DNA of 64,000 nucleotides from Eulemur rufifrons. Lineage: Eukaryota; Chordata; Mammalia; Primates; Lemuridae. The DNA lies in assembly GCF_041146395.1 (NCBI RefSeq), contig NC_090999.1, forward strand, positions 65,167,001-65,231,000. Direction: 5' to 3'. Position 1 is the first letter of the stretch, and each line of letters begins with the position of its first letter. The notes below the pieces were generated by a model that saw nothing but the letters and a program-made list of their open reading frames with translations, did not search any database and had not been told where the DNA came from. A program made the position numbers and the translations under genes. This document shows, one piece after another, positions 12,124 to 24,393 of this stretch.

Positions 12124-12377
12124 TGAAGAAAAGAGTCCCTCCACCCCTGCCAAATCTCTGAGGGAAACGAGGTGTGATGCGCTGCAATATGAAGTCACAG
12201 GCAAAGCACCAGGGTTTCATTCCCACTGGGAGAAGACATGAAACAAACTGGGGGAGTGGGAGGGACAGGTGTCAGCACCAACCAGCTTGTATGTATCTGG
12301 GGTAAAGTGTCAAATGATTTTGGTAGCTAATGACCAATGGCATAGGGATCCCAGACCCAGCTTATTATTTCTCAGCT

Positions 12378-12765
12378 TATTAGTTTGCTAGGGCTGCTGT
12401 AACAAAGTACCACAGACTGGGTGGCTTAAACAACAGAAATCTATTTTCTCCCATTCCTAGAGGTTAGAAGTCAAGTTCAAGGTGTTGGCAGGGTTGGTTT
12501 CCTCTAAGGCCCCTCTTCTTGGCTTACAGAAGTCTGTCTCCTCCTTGTCTTCACATGGTCTTCCCTCTCTGCCTGTCTGTGTCCAAATTTCCTCTTCTCA
12601 GAAGGACACCAGTCATATTGGATCAGGACCCACCCTAATGACTTCATTTTAATTTAACTACCTTTTTAAAGACCTTATTTCCAAATATCATCACTTTCTG
12701 AGGTACTAGGGGTCAGGACTTCACCATATTAATTTTCTTGTGTGTGTGGCAGGGGACACAACTGG
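12378..12765 (-). mobile_element. MLT1-type LTR (ERVL-MaLR), antisense
   Basis: Read in the plus direction it starts with TTAGTTTGCTAGGGCTGCTG, then TACCACAGACTGGGTGGCTT, and later GGTCTTCCCTCTCTGCC, GGACACCAGTCATATTGGAT and TTCACCATATTAATTTT. This is the reverse complement of the MLT1 order (3' end 'tttaagccacccagtctgtggtactttgttatggcagccc'). It is a solitary LTR of non-autonomous retrovirus-like origin, and no internal genes are seen. Confidence 0.85.
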
Positions 12766-13499
12766 GTAGGTACAGGGACTTAGAATTTAAGGGTAAGAAT
12801 TCTTCGATCAATAAAGTATTTTACTGTCTTAAATTTGTTTGAGGAAAACTCCAGGATTTGTTTTGTTTTTGTTTTAACTAAAAGTATTTTGCCAATGCTC
12901 AAAAACTAGGTGGTTCACTACATTCGACCCAGTCTGAGACAGGGCTGGTAGCCGATGTTGCTGTCAATTATTTCCCTTTCTGAGACATTCTCAGGCTCTT
13001 TGGTGGTAATAGGGGAACAATAGAGTTGCTTTTCCAGATCTCAGTGTTGTCAGAGTTGCCTTTGAGAGTGAGGAAGGAAACCCTGCCTTTTTTGCAGGAC
13101 TTCTGCATAACCCTCAGACCTGAGGCCCTGCAGGGAGAAAGGCCAGGACAGGCATGTGGGACAGAATTATTCACCAAGCCAGGCTGAGCTCCTGAAACTG
13201 AGATGTAAGGGAACTGGATTTGATTTTAACAGACTTGCTTCTGTTCTTGTGGCTAGATTTCAATGCTGAAGATTCTTCTCTTACTCATTGGATCATAAAA
13301 CTTTGAGAGTTGGTAATATAACCCAAGAGTTAGATGAATTAGGGACCAAGGTTGTGACCATGAAATGGAACTTAGGATGACGACCTCAAACAGGTCTTAA
13401 TCCTAACCCTAACCCAGGCTTTCTAATGATAAAAAGAAATTTTAAAAGTAAATCTTCTAATTACCATATTTAGGTCTCATATTTGGCTTTATAACATTA
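12766..13499. other. no recognised feature; short telomere-like string
   Basis: Unclassified sequence. CCTAACCCTAACCC occurs at 13402-13415, which is only about two telomeric units and may be chance. Confidence 0.4.
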
Positions 13500-13762
13500 G
13501 TTGCATCGGTCTGGTACATTCCCAATCACCCTTACTCTGCTTTTCTGTTTCTTTTTTGCCATAGTAGTTATCCCTTTTAACATAATATGTGATTTATTTA
13601 CTTATTTTATTTACTCCTTATCCGCCTATACTACACTAAAATGTAAATTCTTCTAGGACAGGGATATCTGCCTGATTTATTCGTTGATATATTCTAAGCA
13701 CCTAGAATAGAGCTAGTCCCAGATTAGACATTCAATAAAGATTGGTTGAGTGAATGAATGGA
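13500..13762 (+). mobile_element. L2 LINE 3' end, sense
   Basis: The 3' end AATTCTTCTAGGACAGGG..., AAGCACCTAGAATAGAGC and CATTCAATAAAGATTGGTTG plus 'agtgaatgaatgg' follows the L2 3' UTR ('ctccatgagggcaggga ... agcacctagaacagtgcc ... ctcaataaatatttgttgaatgaatg'). Confidence 0.75.
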
Positions 13763-14559
13763 TATCTCATTAAGTTATATAAATTGACTTTTTAAACATA
13801 TATTCCAGAATTCATAATTATGTAAGTGTATTGTCTCTTGGGACTCTATGCTTATTTTAGTTTTGCCATTACTCAAAAAATGTTTAGAATTTTTTAAGCC
13901 CAGTTTATGAGCCACATAAAAAAATTAGTCTTACGATTTTATAGTGATAGTTTACTTTTCACTATAACTATCATTTTTCAGTGTGAGCATCTATTTCATC
14001 AAACTTTGTTCCAAATGACTTTTAGTTCTTTCCTCAAGTCAAATCCATCCTGAAAGGGCAAAGATTTGTGATGATTCCTTAGAGAATTAACACCAAAAAT
14101 CTCTCATTGTACAATCAACAGAATTGAAGAAAGAGAGCCCCAGTGACATTCTATAATGTCATTAGCAGCAGGACAGACTGCATATAACATTTGGGGAAGG
14201 ACACATAGCTCCTGCTTCTTAAGAGATATTTGAATAATCACTTTTGACAATGTGTTCTTTTATCACCTGTGTGTTTTGCCATCTCTTGCTGGTTTAATTA
14301 AATTTTTAAATTAAGTACACTGGTATGGGTAGGACATTAAGCACAACAGCCAGCAAATCTGTGAAAAATTGGCAAAGTGACACTTCTTTATATTCCATGG
14401 GGCTTTTGCAAACAACTTCTTTTTTTCCCAGTACAAAAATGTTATGTGCTAAATAGAGAAAAGTTGAAAAACACATAAAAAGAACAGAAAAGTGCTTTGA
14501 TAGAATTCCCCTGTGCTCAGGAAATGAGTGTGAGGAAAGCCTGGTGGCTGCAGCTTCAT
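13763..14559. other. no recognised feature
   Basis: AT-rich unique DNA between two L2 tails. Confidence 0.4.
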
Positions 14560-14965
14560 CTCAGGGACAGTCTCGCTCTCTGCTCACCAGGCCCACTTGC
14601 CTTCTGACACACTCCTGACCACTCTGCTCTGTGGCCCTGCTGCCTCAGAGCCTCTGCAAACAGCTCTTTGCTCTGCCAGGTGTGCTGTCCCCACCACCCT
14701 TCCCTTCATCTGGTGGCACCACCTCACCAAGGAGAGCCCAGTCACTTCCTCAGGGGAGCCTTTTCTCACTTCCAGGTATGTTAAGTCCCTTGAGCTTTGG
14801 CTTTGTTGCATTTATCACAGTGGGTGGTTTTACACTGGGTGACATTTGATTCATACTTGTCTCCACACTGATCTAACTAACCCGAGGGCAGGAACCATGT
14901 ATGTTCACTCTCCATAGCCCCTCAAGTTCCTGGCTCTGAGCCCAGCACATGCTCGATAAATACAT
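14560..14965 (+). mobile_element. L2 LINE 3' end, sense
   Basis: 'cctgctgcctcagagcctctgcaaac', then a block like 'cacttcctcaggggagcctt', then CCGAGGGCAGGAACCATGTA and 'gagcccagcacatgctcgataaatacattcatctg' follow the L2 3' order ('cctcagggcctttgcac', 'cctcagtgaggccttccc', 'gagggcagggac', 'gtaggcgctcaataaat'). Overlapping open frames of 70-80 codons here are chance products of this repeat. Confidence 0.75.
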
Positions 14966-15242
14966 TCATCTGTTTTACACTCACTTCTCCAGTGCTGAGC
15001 ACTTGCTAGAAACCAGGTGGGGAGCTGGGAAAACTAGACCTGAATAATTCTGGATTCCAACCAAGCTCTTTCCTTAACCTGAGGGACTCATATAAAAATC
15101 ATCACACCTAGTTACCTGGTCCCTCTATGGAAGTCCTCAGTTGATAAGATTTGATCATATGTATGTTATTATGCCTTTTATCAGAGAAAATCTATGAAAC
15201 GTCCATGAGAATAATAATGTTTGTAACTTTTGCAAAACAATA

Positions 15243-15585
15243 CAGTAGTGTCCCCTTATCCACAGGGGAAACATTCCAAGACCACCAGTGGATGACTGAA
15301 ACCTTGGATAGTACCAAATTCTATATATACTACGTTTTTTCCTATACACATTATCTATGATGAAGTTTAATTTATAAATTAGGCACAATAAGAGATTAAC
15401 AACAATAACAAATAAAATAAAACCATTACAACAATACACTGTAATAAAAGTTGTATGACTGTGGTCTCTCTCTCTCTCTCAAAATATCTTATTGTACTAT
15501 GCTCGTCTATTTTCTGACTGTGGTTGACCACAGGTGCTAAAACCCTGGAAAGCAAAGCCACAGATGGGTGGGGGGACGGCTACTA
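15243..15585. mobile_element. MER44/Tigger7-like non-autonomous mariner-class transposon
   Basis: The left end CAGTAGTGTCCCCTTATCC and the right end 'gggggacggctacta' are inverted repeats, and a TA dinucleotide flanks both sides (15241-15242 and 15586-15587), as expected for TcMar insertion. Internal phrases such as 'aaaccttggatagtaccaaattctatatatactac' and 'ttaatttataaattaggcaca' fit this family. The element is near full length for a non-autonomous copy and has no transposase. Confidence 0.8.
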
Positions 15586-16144
15586 TAGCCAAAAATCTAT
15601 TTTCTGAAATTAAAGTTCATGTAGTAAGTTTCTCCTATGGAAAGAAAAAAGGTTTGTTCTTCAGATGAATTTGTGTGCTTCCTGCTTGAATGAGAACTAC
15701 ATAACCCTCAAATTTTCACTTTTTCTTGGCTACTGAGAAGGTTGGATCAACGTTGAATTCCTTATAATAATAATTAGTACATCCTTAGCACTTTCTTTTC
15801 ATCTGTTTTTTCTGATCCTCTGAATAGATTTATGTTCTGCTCTTTAATTATCTTAGGTCTCCATGTTTTATTACCATAAGATGCTTCAAATCTATTCTGT
15901 AAATTATTGAGACTGGAAATAGTAAGGAAATATTCATTAGATCATTTTCCCAACGTTAAGTGTTTTAATCATTTTACTAATTTTATGCTCTTTGAAACTC
16001 TATTTTTTATAGTATCTTGAGTTTTTAAATATTATTCCACTAAAAGCATTTGAATATTTTATATAGCTTCAATTCTAAAATATGTACATACTCTCATACA
16101 TTACAGGTGAGATTACATATAAAAGAATGGCATACGGTATATCA
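15586..16144. other. no recognised feature
   Basis: AT-rich unique sequence. Confidence 0.4.
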
Positions 16145-16600
16145 GTATTGCCATGTAATAAACCACTCCAACTTAGTGGCTTAAAACAATCACTTTACTG
16201 GCTCAAAATTCAGTGTGTCGATAATGTAGGGTGGGTTCCACCAGCGAGTTCTTTTGCTGGACTCACTCAAGCAGCTGCAATCCTCTTGCTTTTCAGGTGG
16301 GGCTAGGTGGCCTAAGATGGCCTTACTCACATATGTTGGCATTGGCTATTAGCTGGGCCACAGGCCTCCAGCAGCCTAGGTAGGGCTTCTTTGCACAAAA
16401 GCTGGGTTCCAAAAGCAGCAAGAGAAATACAACCCCAGTGCTACTGTGCCTTTCAAGGCTCTGCTTGCAACACATTGCAACACATATCTTATTGGTCAAA
16501 GCAAATCACATGGTCAAACTCAAAGTCAGAGTGGGACATTGATACAGGTAGGCCTGATTAATTGGAAGCTATGACAGTAACAATGTACTACAGAGTGTCA
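16145..16600 (-). mobile_element. LTR-like interspersed repeat, antisense, family uncertain
   Basis: AACTTAGTGGCTTAAAACAA at the left end is the reverse complement of the 'tttaagccactaag' terminus seen in many mammalian LTR-like repeats. Later phrases 'gttggcattggctattagctgggcc', CTTATTGGTCAAAGCAAATC and 'acatggtcaaactcaaag' follow an old mammalian repeat I recall but cannot name. It ends near CAATGTACTACAGA. Confidence 0.5.
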
Positions 16601-17057
16601 TACATTAATTAAAATAATTTTTCTTCTCAGTTTTCAAAATACTATTGTAAGTACTACTTTTGACCAAATAGTAGGCAATCTCTAGGCAGCAATTGTAGTT
16701 TATTATAATCTGTATGTTACATTTCTCTTCAAGGATCTTGATTCACTGTTGTCTGATGGCAAAAAATCATTTCCTTCTTTTTCAAAATGAGAAAAAAAAA
16801 ATGAAAAGACTCAGACACTGGGGTATGTGAAAGTCAATATTTCATTAGCTTAGGCATAGTTTCAATACCAGTACAGAGAAATAAAACTGAAGAAAAAAAT
16901 TGTTTGCAGAACAAATATGGAGACAACTTCTATAACTATTAAAAAATATAGTGAATAGATAACTTACACTCTCAACTCTTCAGTCAGGGACCAGAAATAC
17001 CAAAAGATCACAAAGAAAGAAAGAAAAACATGTATTATGGTGGTAAATTGAGGATAT

Positions 17058-17323
17058 TAATGATAACTATGACATATTGTTTATAATCTGAACTCTAAAA
17101 GTCCTATAAAATAAATAAGCTGTCAAGTCAAATGAAATATCATTGGATTTTGTGAAGATAATAGGATTCTGATTCAATAAACTGAGAAAAACTAATGATA
17201 ACTATGACTTATTGCTTATAATCTGAATTCAAAAAGTCCTATGAAATAAGTTCTCAAGTCAAGTGAAATATCATTGGGTTTAGTGAACACAATAGTATTC
17301 TGACTCAATGCACTGAGAAAAAC
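17058..17323. repeat. 135-bp imperfect tandem duplication
   Basis: The unit at 17058-17192 recurs at 17193-17323. Both begin TAATGATAACTATGAC and end CTGAGAAAAAC. By hand alignment there are about 16 substitutions and one 4-base gap, so roughly 88% identity. I do not recognise the unit as a known repeat. Flanks on each side do not show a third copy. Confidence 0.85.
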
Positions 17324-17599
17324 TATAGTGAAACTGGTTTCTTGTTCCAAACCAGTTCATTCAGTATTATGTATTTCAGAGAATAACAAACAAACATATT
17401 GAGAGCCAGGCCCTGACATCCACTTGGAAATTTGCAACTAGAGTGGATTTCAAGGTAATTGGAGTAGGTTTTAAAATCCGTCCCTGAACTATTTTATTAT
17501 CCTCACCTCCTGCATAGCATGAACCTCTTACCTTCCAAGTCCATTTAAACACTTGATCCTTTCAGATGTACACAACTTGATAATCATTATTTCTACACC

Positions 17600-17850
17600 T
17601 CAAGATCCCTTCCCCCTCTTTTCAACCTGATCCATTTTTTTTTTCTTTCTGAAGACCTAGTAAAATATAACCTTTCTGTGAAACCTTCCCTAATGCCCAC
17701 AAGCATAAATAACTCACTCCTGTGTGTTCCCACAACACTTCTGTTCCCTTGTTTCCCCTGGTAATTCCTGGTATGCCCTGGGCTGGTTTCCTGGGCAGAT
17801 GGCTCTGTCCATTTAGGAACAGCCCAAGTCAGCTGCCTCAGGTTCATGAT
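17600..17850 (+). mobile_element. possible L2 3'-region fragment
   Basis: 'ctgtgaaaccttccctaatgcccac' resembles the L2 'cagtgaggccttccctgaccaccc' box, and the following 'cccacaacacttctgttcccttgtttcccc' fits the downstream part. The segment is short and diverged. Confidence 0.4.
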
Positions 17851-17882
17851 GAGATGTCAGGTCAAGATATCTGCTCAATTAG

Positions 17883-18053
17883 AGAAAGGAGATGAACTGG
17901 GATGAGCAGGTAGAAGAGAGAGAAGTTGGAGAGAGGGAAGAAGAGGGGAGGGAAGACGTTGAGGAGAAGGAAAATCAAGGAGGAGGCAAGTGGGGAAGGA
18001 AGGAAGTTTGTGAGGAAGGAAGACAGGGAGAAGCGGGAGGAGTGAGGGAAGCA
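17883..18053 (+). repeat. purine-rich (GA) tract
   Basis: About 170 bp almost entirely of A and G on the plus strand, made of GGAAG, GAGAGG and GGAGG blocks without a fixed period. Homopurine tracts can form triplex structures. The open frame across it is a Glu/Gly-rich artefact. Confidence 0.8.
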
Positions 18054-18127
18054 GCTCTAGCTTGCACGGAGCTTTCGGTGGATCTGACTCTAGGTTTTTT
18101 TTAAAGATAACGTATGTTATCTTTTTA

Positions 18128-18312
18128 ATGTTTATAATAATTTTTTAAGGTAAATACTTTTATTATCCCTATTTTATGGGTGAAGAAACTGAGGCATAGA
18201 GATACTGAGTACCTGGTCCAGTCTCACAGTTAGGAAGGGGCATGGTAAGAATATTGACAAGGGTCTAGATACTCTTGAGCCAGAGCAATAGCCACTAGCC
18301 TTCCTGCCTCAC
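18128..18312 (+). mobile_element. MIR SINE, sense
   Basis: 'attatccctattttatgggtgaagaaactgaggc' corresponds to the MIR core box ('attatccccattttacagatgaggaaactgaggc'), followed by 'gtctcacagttaggaagggg' and a 3' end 'cagagcaatagccactagccttcctgcctc'. Confidence 0.85.
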
Positions 18313-18692
18313 ACAGATCTGCCCTTTGGTCAACAAAGGGTAGCTTTAGACTCTTGCCTGGGACTGTCTTCTGATCAATTTCATTAAGACCACAATGCAG
18401 AACAATCATATCTTGCAGAGATTATTTGTGAAGTATTCCATCTATTCATCTAGACAGCTTGGATTTTAAACCTCAACAATGAAAACAATTATTAAGCTAA
18501 AATTTGACTTATTCATTCTCAGCTTATAGCAGAATTTTTTTTCCCTGAATTCCTTCAGTGTGACGCCCCCAGCTCACCTTCAGAGATGTTTCATGAGCAA
18601 AAGCTTTATGAAATCTAATGCTGTATTTTTTGCTGGCTTGTTGCTTAGGACCCTAATCTCTGCTAGAGGAGCCAGGGAACATTGCTCAGGGG

Positions 18693-18922
18693 AGGTATAA
18701 CCTAGTGATGAAGAGGATGGACTCTGTAATCATTCAAGTTCTGCCTCCAATTGCTACTATGTGACATGGAAAGCTCACTGGATGCTCTAAGCCCCAGTTT
18801 TGTCGTCAGTAATAAGACAGTCCCTAGCTTACAGAGTTGTTGCAAAGATTACATGAGAGAATCCTTACAAAATACTCAGTACCATGTCTAGCACACAGTA
18901 AGTGCTCAATAAATGTCATCAT
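18693..18922 (-). mobile_element. MIR SINE, antisense, near full length
   Basis: Plus-strand order 'taacctagtgatgaagaggatggactctg', 'ctactatgtgacatgg', 'agttgttgcaaagattacatgaga', then CACACAGTAAGTGCTCAATA. This is the reverse complement of MIR from its 3' to its 5' end. Confidence 0.88.
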
Positions 18923-21224
18923 CAAACAGTATCCGCCAATACAAAAGTTCCATTCAATTTATTTCAGGTCTCCATTCTAGGAGAGACTTTTCCTCTCTTA
19001 AAGAGTTGACAGCCTTTTCTTTATATGGATACTGAGCTTCTCTTTTAGCTTTGGCCACTGCTAAGATCAGAGAGAAAATTTCACCTCAACGTTAGCAGCT
19101 TTGTGGAACTCTGTTGCTTGCTGATCTCTAGTCTAACATCGCTTTCCATTCCGTCTGTATCTTCCCTCATCCTGTCTGTCTGCATGTATTAGTATGTACA
19201 TTATTGCAAGTTGCTTCAAATATTTGTGGGATAAGGAAAAAACCATAAATGAATGAATGAGTTTGCTTGTTTATATGTCTGTTCAGCCACCAGCAAAGAC
19301 TGTTCCCTGAAAGTGGGGAATGTGTTGGTTTCCCTCAAAATTGAGCTGATGATTTGCATGCAACATGTTCTTAGAAAAGATTTACTGAATACATGAATAT
19401 CAAATCACGAGAAATACGATACATAATGAAAGTCCTATAGAAAACATTGAAATTCCAGTTCTAGGTAACAATCATGCAAATTTAAATGTTTTCAAATTAC
19501 TTCAAATTTATTTTTCAATGAGAAGTGTTTTTCTTCCACTTTTGGGGTCATCTTTCATAATAAATGCAAGTAATATCCCTTTCTCATTCTCCCAGAAGAG
19601 CTGTGCTATGTCCGCTATTAAACTATGATTGTATACCAAGATGCAGTCAAACACTTTCCTGTTAGACGCCTCATTGGAATAATATACGTTTTTGGAGCTG
19701 GATTGGAATGCAGAGAACATTGAGCCCAGCTATGTCACCTTTTTAGATGAGAAATGAGGTGAAGAGAGTTTATATGATATGAAGATGGCAGCAGCAAAGC
19801 TGAACAAGAACACAACCTCTTCAGTCCCTCTCCAGGTTTTTCTCATTATATTCTGTAAATTTCTCGCACAGCAAGTGTCACAATGATAGAACACTAAATT
19901 AGTCACATACACAAACAAAGAATCATCTTGTTCTTTCAGTTTAAGTTTCCTTTCTAAAATGCCTTATTATACAAACAGCAAACTATTTAAATGGAAATTT
20001 TGTGGAATGGGTGTTACTGGTCTTGCAGAGCCTCTGAAGAGTTTAGAAACAGGTCTGCCAAGCAAAGGAAGAGTCAGCCTTCTCACCTCCCAGCTCGTGA
20101 AACAAATATGCCCTCCTCAGAGACTCTCTGACAGCCCATGTGCGCCCCTGGCCCACCAGCTGCTCCCTCTCATGTCCTTCTTTGGATTCCTTATCACAAT
20201 GTATTACTATTTTCTTTATCTTTTGCTTGTGTTTTGGGGGGCCTGACACCGCCTCTAGAATGTGCAAAGTAGACTCTGCCCATTACCTGGATAGGCAGTT
20301 TTTAACTAGTTGTAATGTATCTGGAAAGTCCCATTATCAGTTATTTTCAATTAGATCTTTTTTCTGGTGTGTTGAATTTGTCAGAGTCTTCATTTGCATC
20401 TATTTCTCTCTATATGTATATATATTATATATAAATTATTTATAAGGTTGTCAGGCAGAGTGATCTTAAAATTAGAATTTACATTTTCAAAATATTTAGA
20501 ACTTATGCAAAGTGCTTAGTTCTTTTCTTTCAAATAGTCATTTTAGTTTAACATCAATTAAGAAATATAACTATGATATAAAATATCCATCAAAGAAGTT
20601 AGATTTTCATGTTAAAGCACAAAATATAAATTCCAAGCATAGAAAAATTAATGGATGCATGCTAATTGCCAGAAACATTTGTCACTCAAAACAAAGAAAA
20701 TAGAACTAAATTATTTCACTCTTAATGTCATTGTAATCTAGGCGGCTTTGTGAGAATATAAATATGAGGAAACAGGGTTAGAGATTTACAGATATTTGCA
20801 TGGTTTTCCTTCTGGCAAATGCAAATTTCTTAAGGAAATAAAAAGATCTAAAAATTGCAGCATGTCAAATGAAAATGAGTGCAGGTGAGAGCAAGATTTG
20901 CCTGTTGCAATCTTTGCCTCTCACTCCAGGAACAAGAGAGCTTCTTTTTGCATTTTTCTCTTTTTTCCAAAACTATTTTAGCCAAAGGAATTTTTAAAAC
21001 GAGTCTCAAAGTCAACCTTATTTTCAAAAGTTAATACAAAAAGATAGTTTGAGCCTGGTCCTAGATAAGAAGTGTTCTTGCTACTCATAAAAGGATAGTT
21101 TCTAGACAAAAGGTTTCTATTTTTAGTTACTTACCTAAGAATACAAGTCTAAATCCCAACAACTCCAGATCCACAAAAGCTGTTTCCTTCTGGACAACAG
21201 TAAGTGGCATTAGCCATACTTGCC
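18923..21224. other. no recognised feature
   Basis: Long stretch of AT-rich DNA. I saw short GAAT repeats (19247-19262) and an AT-rich patch (about 20408-20445). Open frames of up to 101 codons have no motif and no conserved context. Confidence 0.4.
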
Positions 21225-21340
21225 ACTAAACTGAGAGCTTCTTAAAAGTGAAAATTGTCTGTAATTTTTATCTTATTATATAGTATACAGGCTGACACAT
21301 AGGGCTTAATAAGTAGATGAATAATAAATGAATACGGGAA
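21225..21340 (+). mobile_element. possible L2 3'-end remnant
   Basis: 'ctgagagcttcttaaaagtgaaaattgtc' and 'gctgacacatagggcttaataag' ending in 'aataaatgaatac' match the L2 tail at low similarity. Confidence 0.45.
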
Positions 21341-22787
21341 TGGTAACCAACTTTAATATCTATAAGCTTTGCTTTAAAAAAAGATGGCCCAAACGTTTAA
21401 TGTTTAAAAAAATTCAATGTTTAAAAAGACCTTGATGGTCATCCTGCCAAGCTCTTCTTCAATGCTGGAATCCCTTCATCAAAAGCTAAATATGCTAATA
21501 CTTTCACTGCAGCCGGGCCTGCCTGCCTCTGATCACATGCTCCCAGATGCAGCCAGGATTTGGAATTGCAGAAAAAGTGTCTCATTTCTAGAAAGATGGA
21601 TAGGCTTTTGCCTTTAGGACAGCAATCATTCACTCCCTCCTTAAAACAATTATATTTGCAAAAATGTGGTTTTTGCCATCTGTTTCATTGACTCTAGTCC
21701 TGTCTTCCAAAGTGCCAGCTATCATTCATTTCCTTGTCTGCAACCTGGAACTTTGCTGCAAGATACTGAAGGTGTTCTAGGCCAATTAGTAACGGAAAAA
21801 AAGAAAAAGAACCACAATTGGTACTTTCATGACTTCTCTATAGTCCAGAAAAAAATCTTGAGAGGACAAAAGGCATTTTTCATCAAACAGAAAATTATTC
21901 TATGTAGAAACTTAAAAAAACAACAACAGTATTTTGAAGATTTGAAATTTTCAAAGAGTAAGAATAGTTTCTTTCAGTCTCTGAAAAACAGTTGTTGAAA
22001 TAAACCTTTGGGCTACTAATTTGCTTTAAGAACAACTTGATGAGAATGCGCTAAAAAACACGGTGCAGCCCTTCCATGGTCAGAGTTTCAGAATGGAGGT
22101 GTTTTCCAACAGAGGAGGCACAAGACAAATCCAAAGGCTTGGTGCAGCTGTCCTCATCAAGGACATCCCCTGTGCCCCTTCACTGCAGGGGGGAATAGTT
22201 TGTCCATGCCATGCCTCTTTCCTAAAAACCTTAAAGATGAGATTGTACCGATCTGAAACTTTTTTCACTTCAGCTTACTCAGGCTTGATAACTAAGTAAG
22301 ATATGTAAATTTTGATATTTTAGTAAAAGCTCATTAGTTTGGTTCCCACAAATTTGGAATTTATTATTGGAAAGTTAACCTTTGTTTTTGTCACGATCAC
22401 TTAAAAGTATTTGACCAACCAAACACAAAGTATAAAAAGATTGTGATGGGAATATGCTGGTTACTCAAGAGAATAGCTTGTTTTTCAAATACTTTAGAAA
22501 CCCATCAATTACCTACAATCACGATGCAAATTAAATCAAGACTATCCGTCCCCCAGAGTCTAGCCCTTATGCACAGAGTTGGGGGGATTCTCTGACCCTG
22601 GCTCAATTTAGGCCACTGCTGTAAGTGTGCAATACACCTGACAGTTTGGCCATTTTTCTGAAAGCAAAGGCCTGGATGTCTTCATTGTGTTTTACTCCTT
22701 TTTGCCATCCGATACCACAGTGTCAAAAGAACGTCTTCATATTCCAGCATCTGATGATCACTGCTCTGCTCTTAATTATCTGTCCTC
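21341..22787. other. no recognised feature
   Basis: Unclassified unique sequence. The 110-codon frame at 21666-21998 is Lys/Gln/Phe-rich, follows base composition and shows no domain. Confidence 0.4.
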
Positions 22788-22913
22788 TTAATTTTTTTTC
22801 TTTTCTCTTTCCTCCTTTTCTCTTTCTCTCTCTCTCACCCCTCCCCTCACCTTCCTTCCTATGTCCCTCCTTCCTTCCTTTCTTCTATCCTACTTTTCTT
22901 TCTTTTTTTGGTA
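22788..22913 (+). repeat. polypyrimidine tract (CT-rich)
   Basis: About 125 bp of almost pure C/T, including TCTCTCTCTC and CTTCCTTCC blocks. It is a candidate triplex-forming or length-variable tract, not a gene. Confidence 0.8.
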
Positions 22914-23998
22914 CACCAGTGCAGGTTTTCATATGGAAACCTATGAAATATGTTTAGACCAGAATTTATATTATAGAAGTTCAGACATCTGTGTCAGGCA
23001 ACAAACAAACTGTCTGCTGAAACATTTTTCCTTGAAAAATTATTGGTGAAGACTTTAACAAAAACTACCTGAATAAATACAATAAACCTTTACTTACTGC
23101 CAGTTTCCATTTCAATCATAACTGGGGTCATCTATTGCGTGGTTAAAAAATGTTTTTGTAGAAGAGCTCCTGTGCATTAAAGGAAATAAAACTTTCTTTC
23201 AAAATATATTAAAAAATGATTGCTTCATTATTGACTCAGATTAACTTGCCATTAGAATTTTTCCCATTATTTCTTTTTATTATATAATTAATCATCTAAA
23301 ATCTCTAATGCAGGTCTCATGAGGGCTGTATAACAAAGTTAACTTCAGTTATTAGGGATCTTAACCACCCAGACTTTATCTTGGTCATTGTCTCCAGAAA
23401 GACGCCATGTGATTCTCCTAATTGCCAAGTCTCCAGATAACAAGAATCACGGTTTATAATGTATCTCTATTGTTATTACCAATTTGAGCTGCCTGCCAAG
23501 AAATAAGGCTAACAGGAAACATAATAACTTTTTACAATAGAATGTGAGCTTATAATTAGGACTCAAACATGAGATTTCTACACAAGGAAAAACTCTCCAG
23601 CATGCTTGGAAATTTCTTTCCTCCTCAGGCCCCATGTCACATTTCCCTGTAGACATATGTGATCAAAGTGTTCAGTTCCCATAAAACCAAAAAGTATCAT
23701 TGTCTTTTCCACTATTACAGTCTTTGTGGATAAAAAAAGAAAATAAATACAATATAAGCGGGGACTATGAATAAAAAACACAGTCATGAAAAGTTAACCT
23801 TTAAATTAAACCTTTGTGTAATTAAAAAAACAAAAACAAAATCTGTTTCCAAGTCAAAATCCAGAGTCTATTGTGTGGAATTAATGGGAATAAAAAGAGC
23901 TCATTAGCCTCTGATCAATGTTTCCCCTGGACCTGTCACCTTGGGCCCAGGGTGGATAGCATGAAACCTTCGTTACCTATTAATGTAAAATAATATTT
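22914..23998. other. no recognised feature
   Basis: AT-rich unique sequence up to an L1 target-site duplication. Confidence 0.4.
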
Positions 23999-24013
23999 AA
24001 AAAGGAAGAAGAA

Positions 24014-24393
24014 TAAAGAAAATGTGGCATGTATATACCACGGAGTACCACTCAGCCATCAACAAGAATGAAATAATGTCATTTGCAGCAACACGGAGGG
24101 AACTGGAGACCATTATCCTAAGTGAAGTTTCTCAGGAATGGAAAACAAAACACCACATGTTCTCGGTAATAAGTGGGGGCTGATAGATGGATACACATGG
24201 ACACAAAGTGATTTAAGGACATGCGAAACCAAGAAGGGGAAGAGAAGGAAGGTAAGTGTGGGATAAAAATTTACCTGTTGGGTATAATGAACATTATTCT
24301 GGTGATGGGCACACCAAAAGCCCTGACATAAGCATGATATAAGATATCTATATAACAAAAACACTTGTAGCCCCTTAATATTTTGAAATTTAA
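24014..24393 (+). mobile_element. young 5'-truncated L1, sense, with 15-bp target duplication
   Basis: The 380-bp insertion begins in the last part of ORF2 ('aatgtggcatgtatataccac', 'gagtaccactcagccatc') and runs through the 3' UTR ('atggaaaacaaaacaccacatg', 'aataagtgggggctgatag') to ACTTGTAGCCCCTTAATATT and a short A-rich tail. AAAAAGGAAGAAGAA lies directly on both sides (23999-24013 and 24394-24408), a perfect target-site duplication. The 3' UTR differs from human L1PA and resembles strepsirrhine L1. Confidence 0.92.

Noticed and set aside
13402..13415. CCTAACCCTAACCC as an interstitial telomere repeat
   Set aside because: Only about two units. Too short to exclude chance.
17892..18104. 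Glu/Gly-rich open frame
   Set aside because: It is an artefact of the purine-rich tract.
21666..21998. 110-codon plus-strand frame as a small gene
   Set aside because: It has no domain, signal peptide or conserved context. Its length is within chance expectation for 64 kb on six frames.
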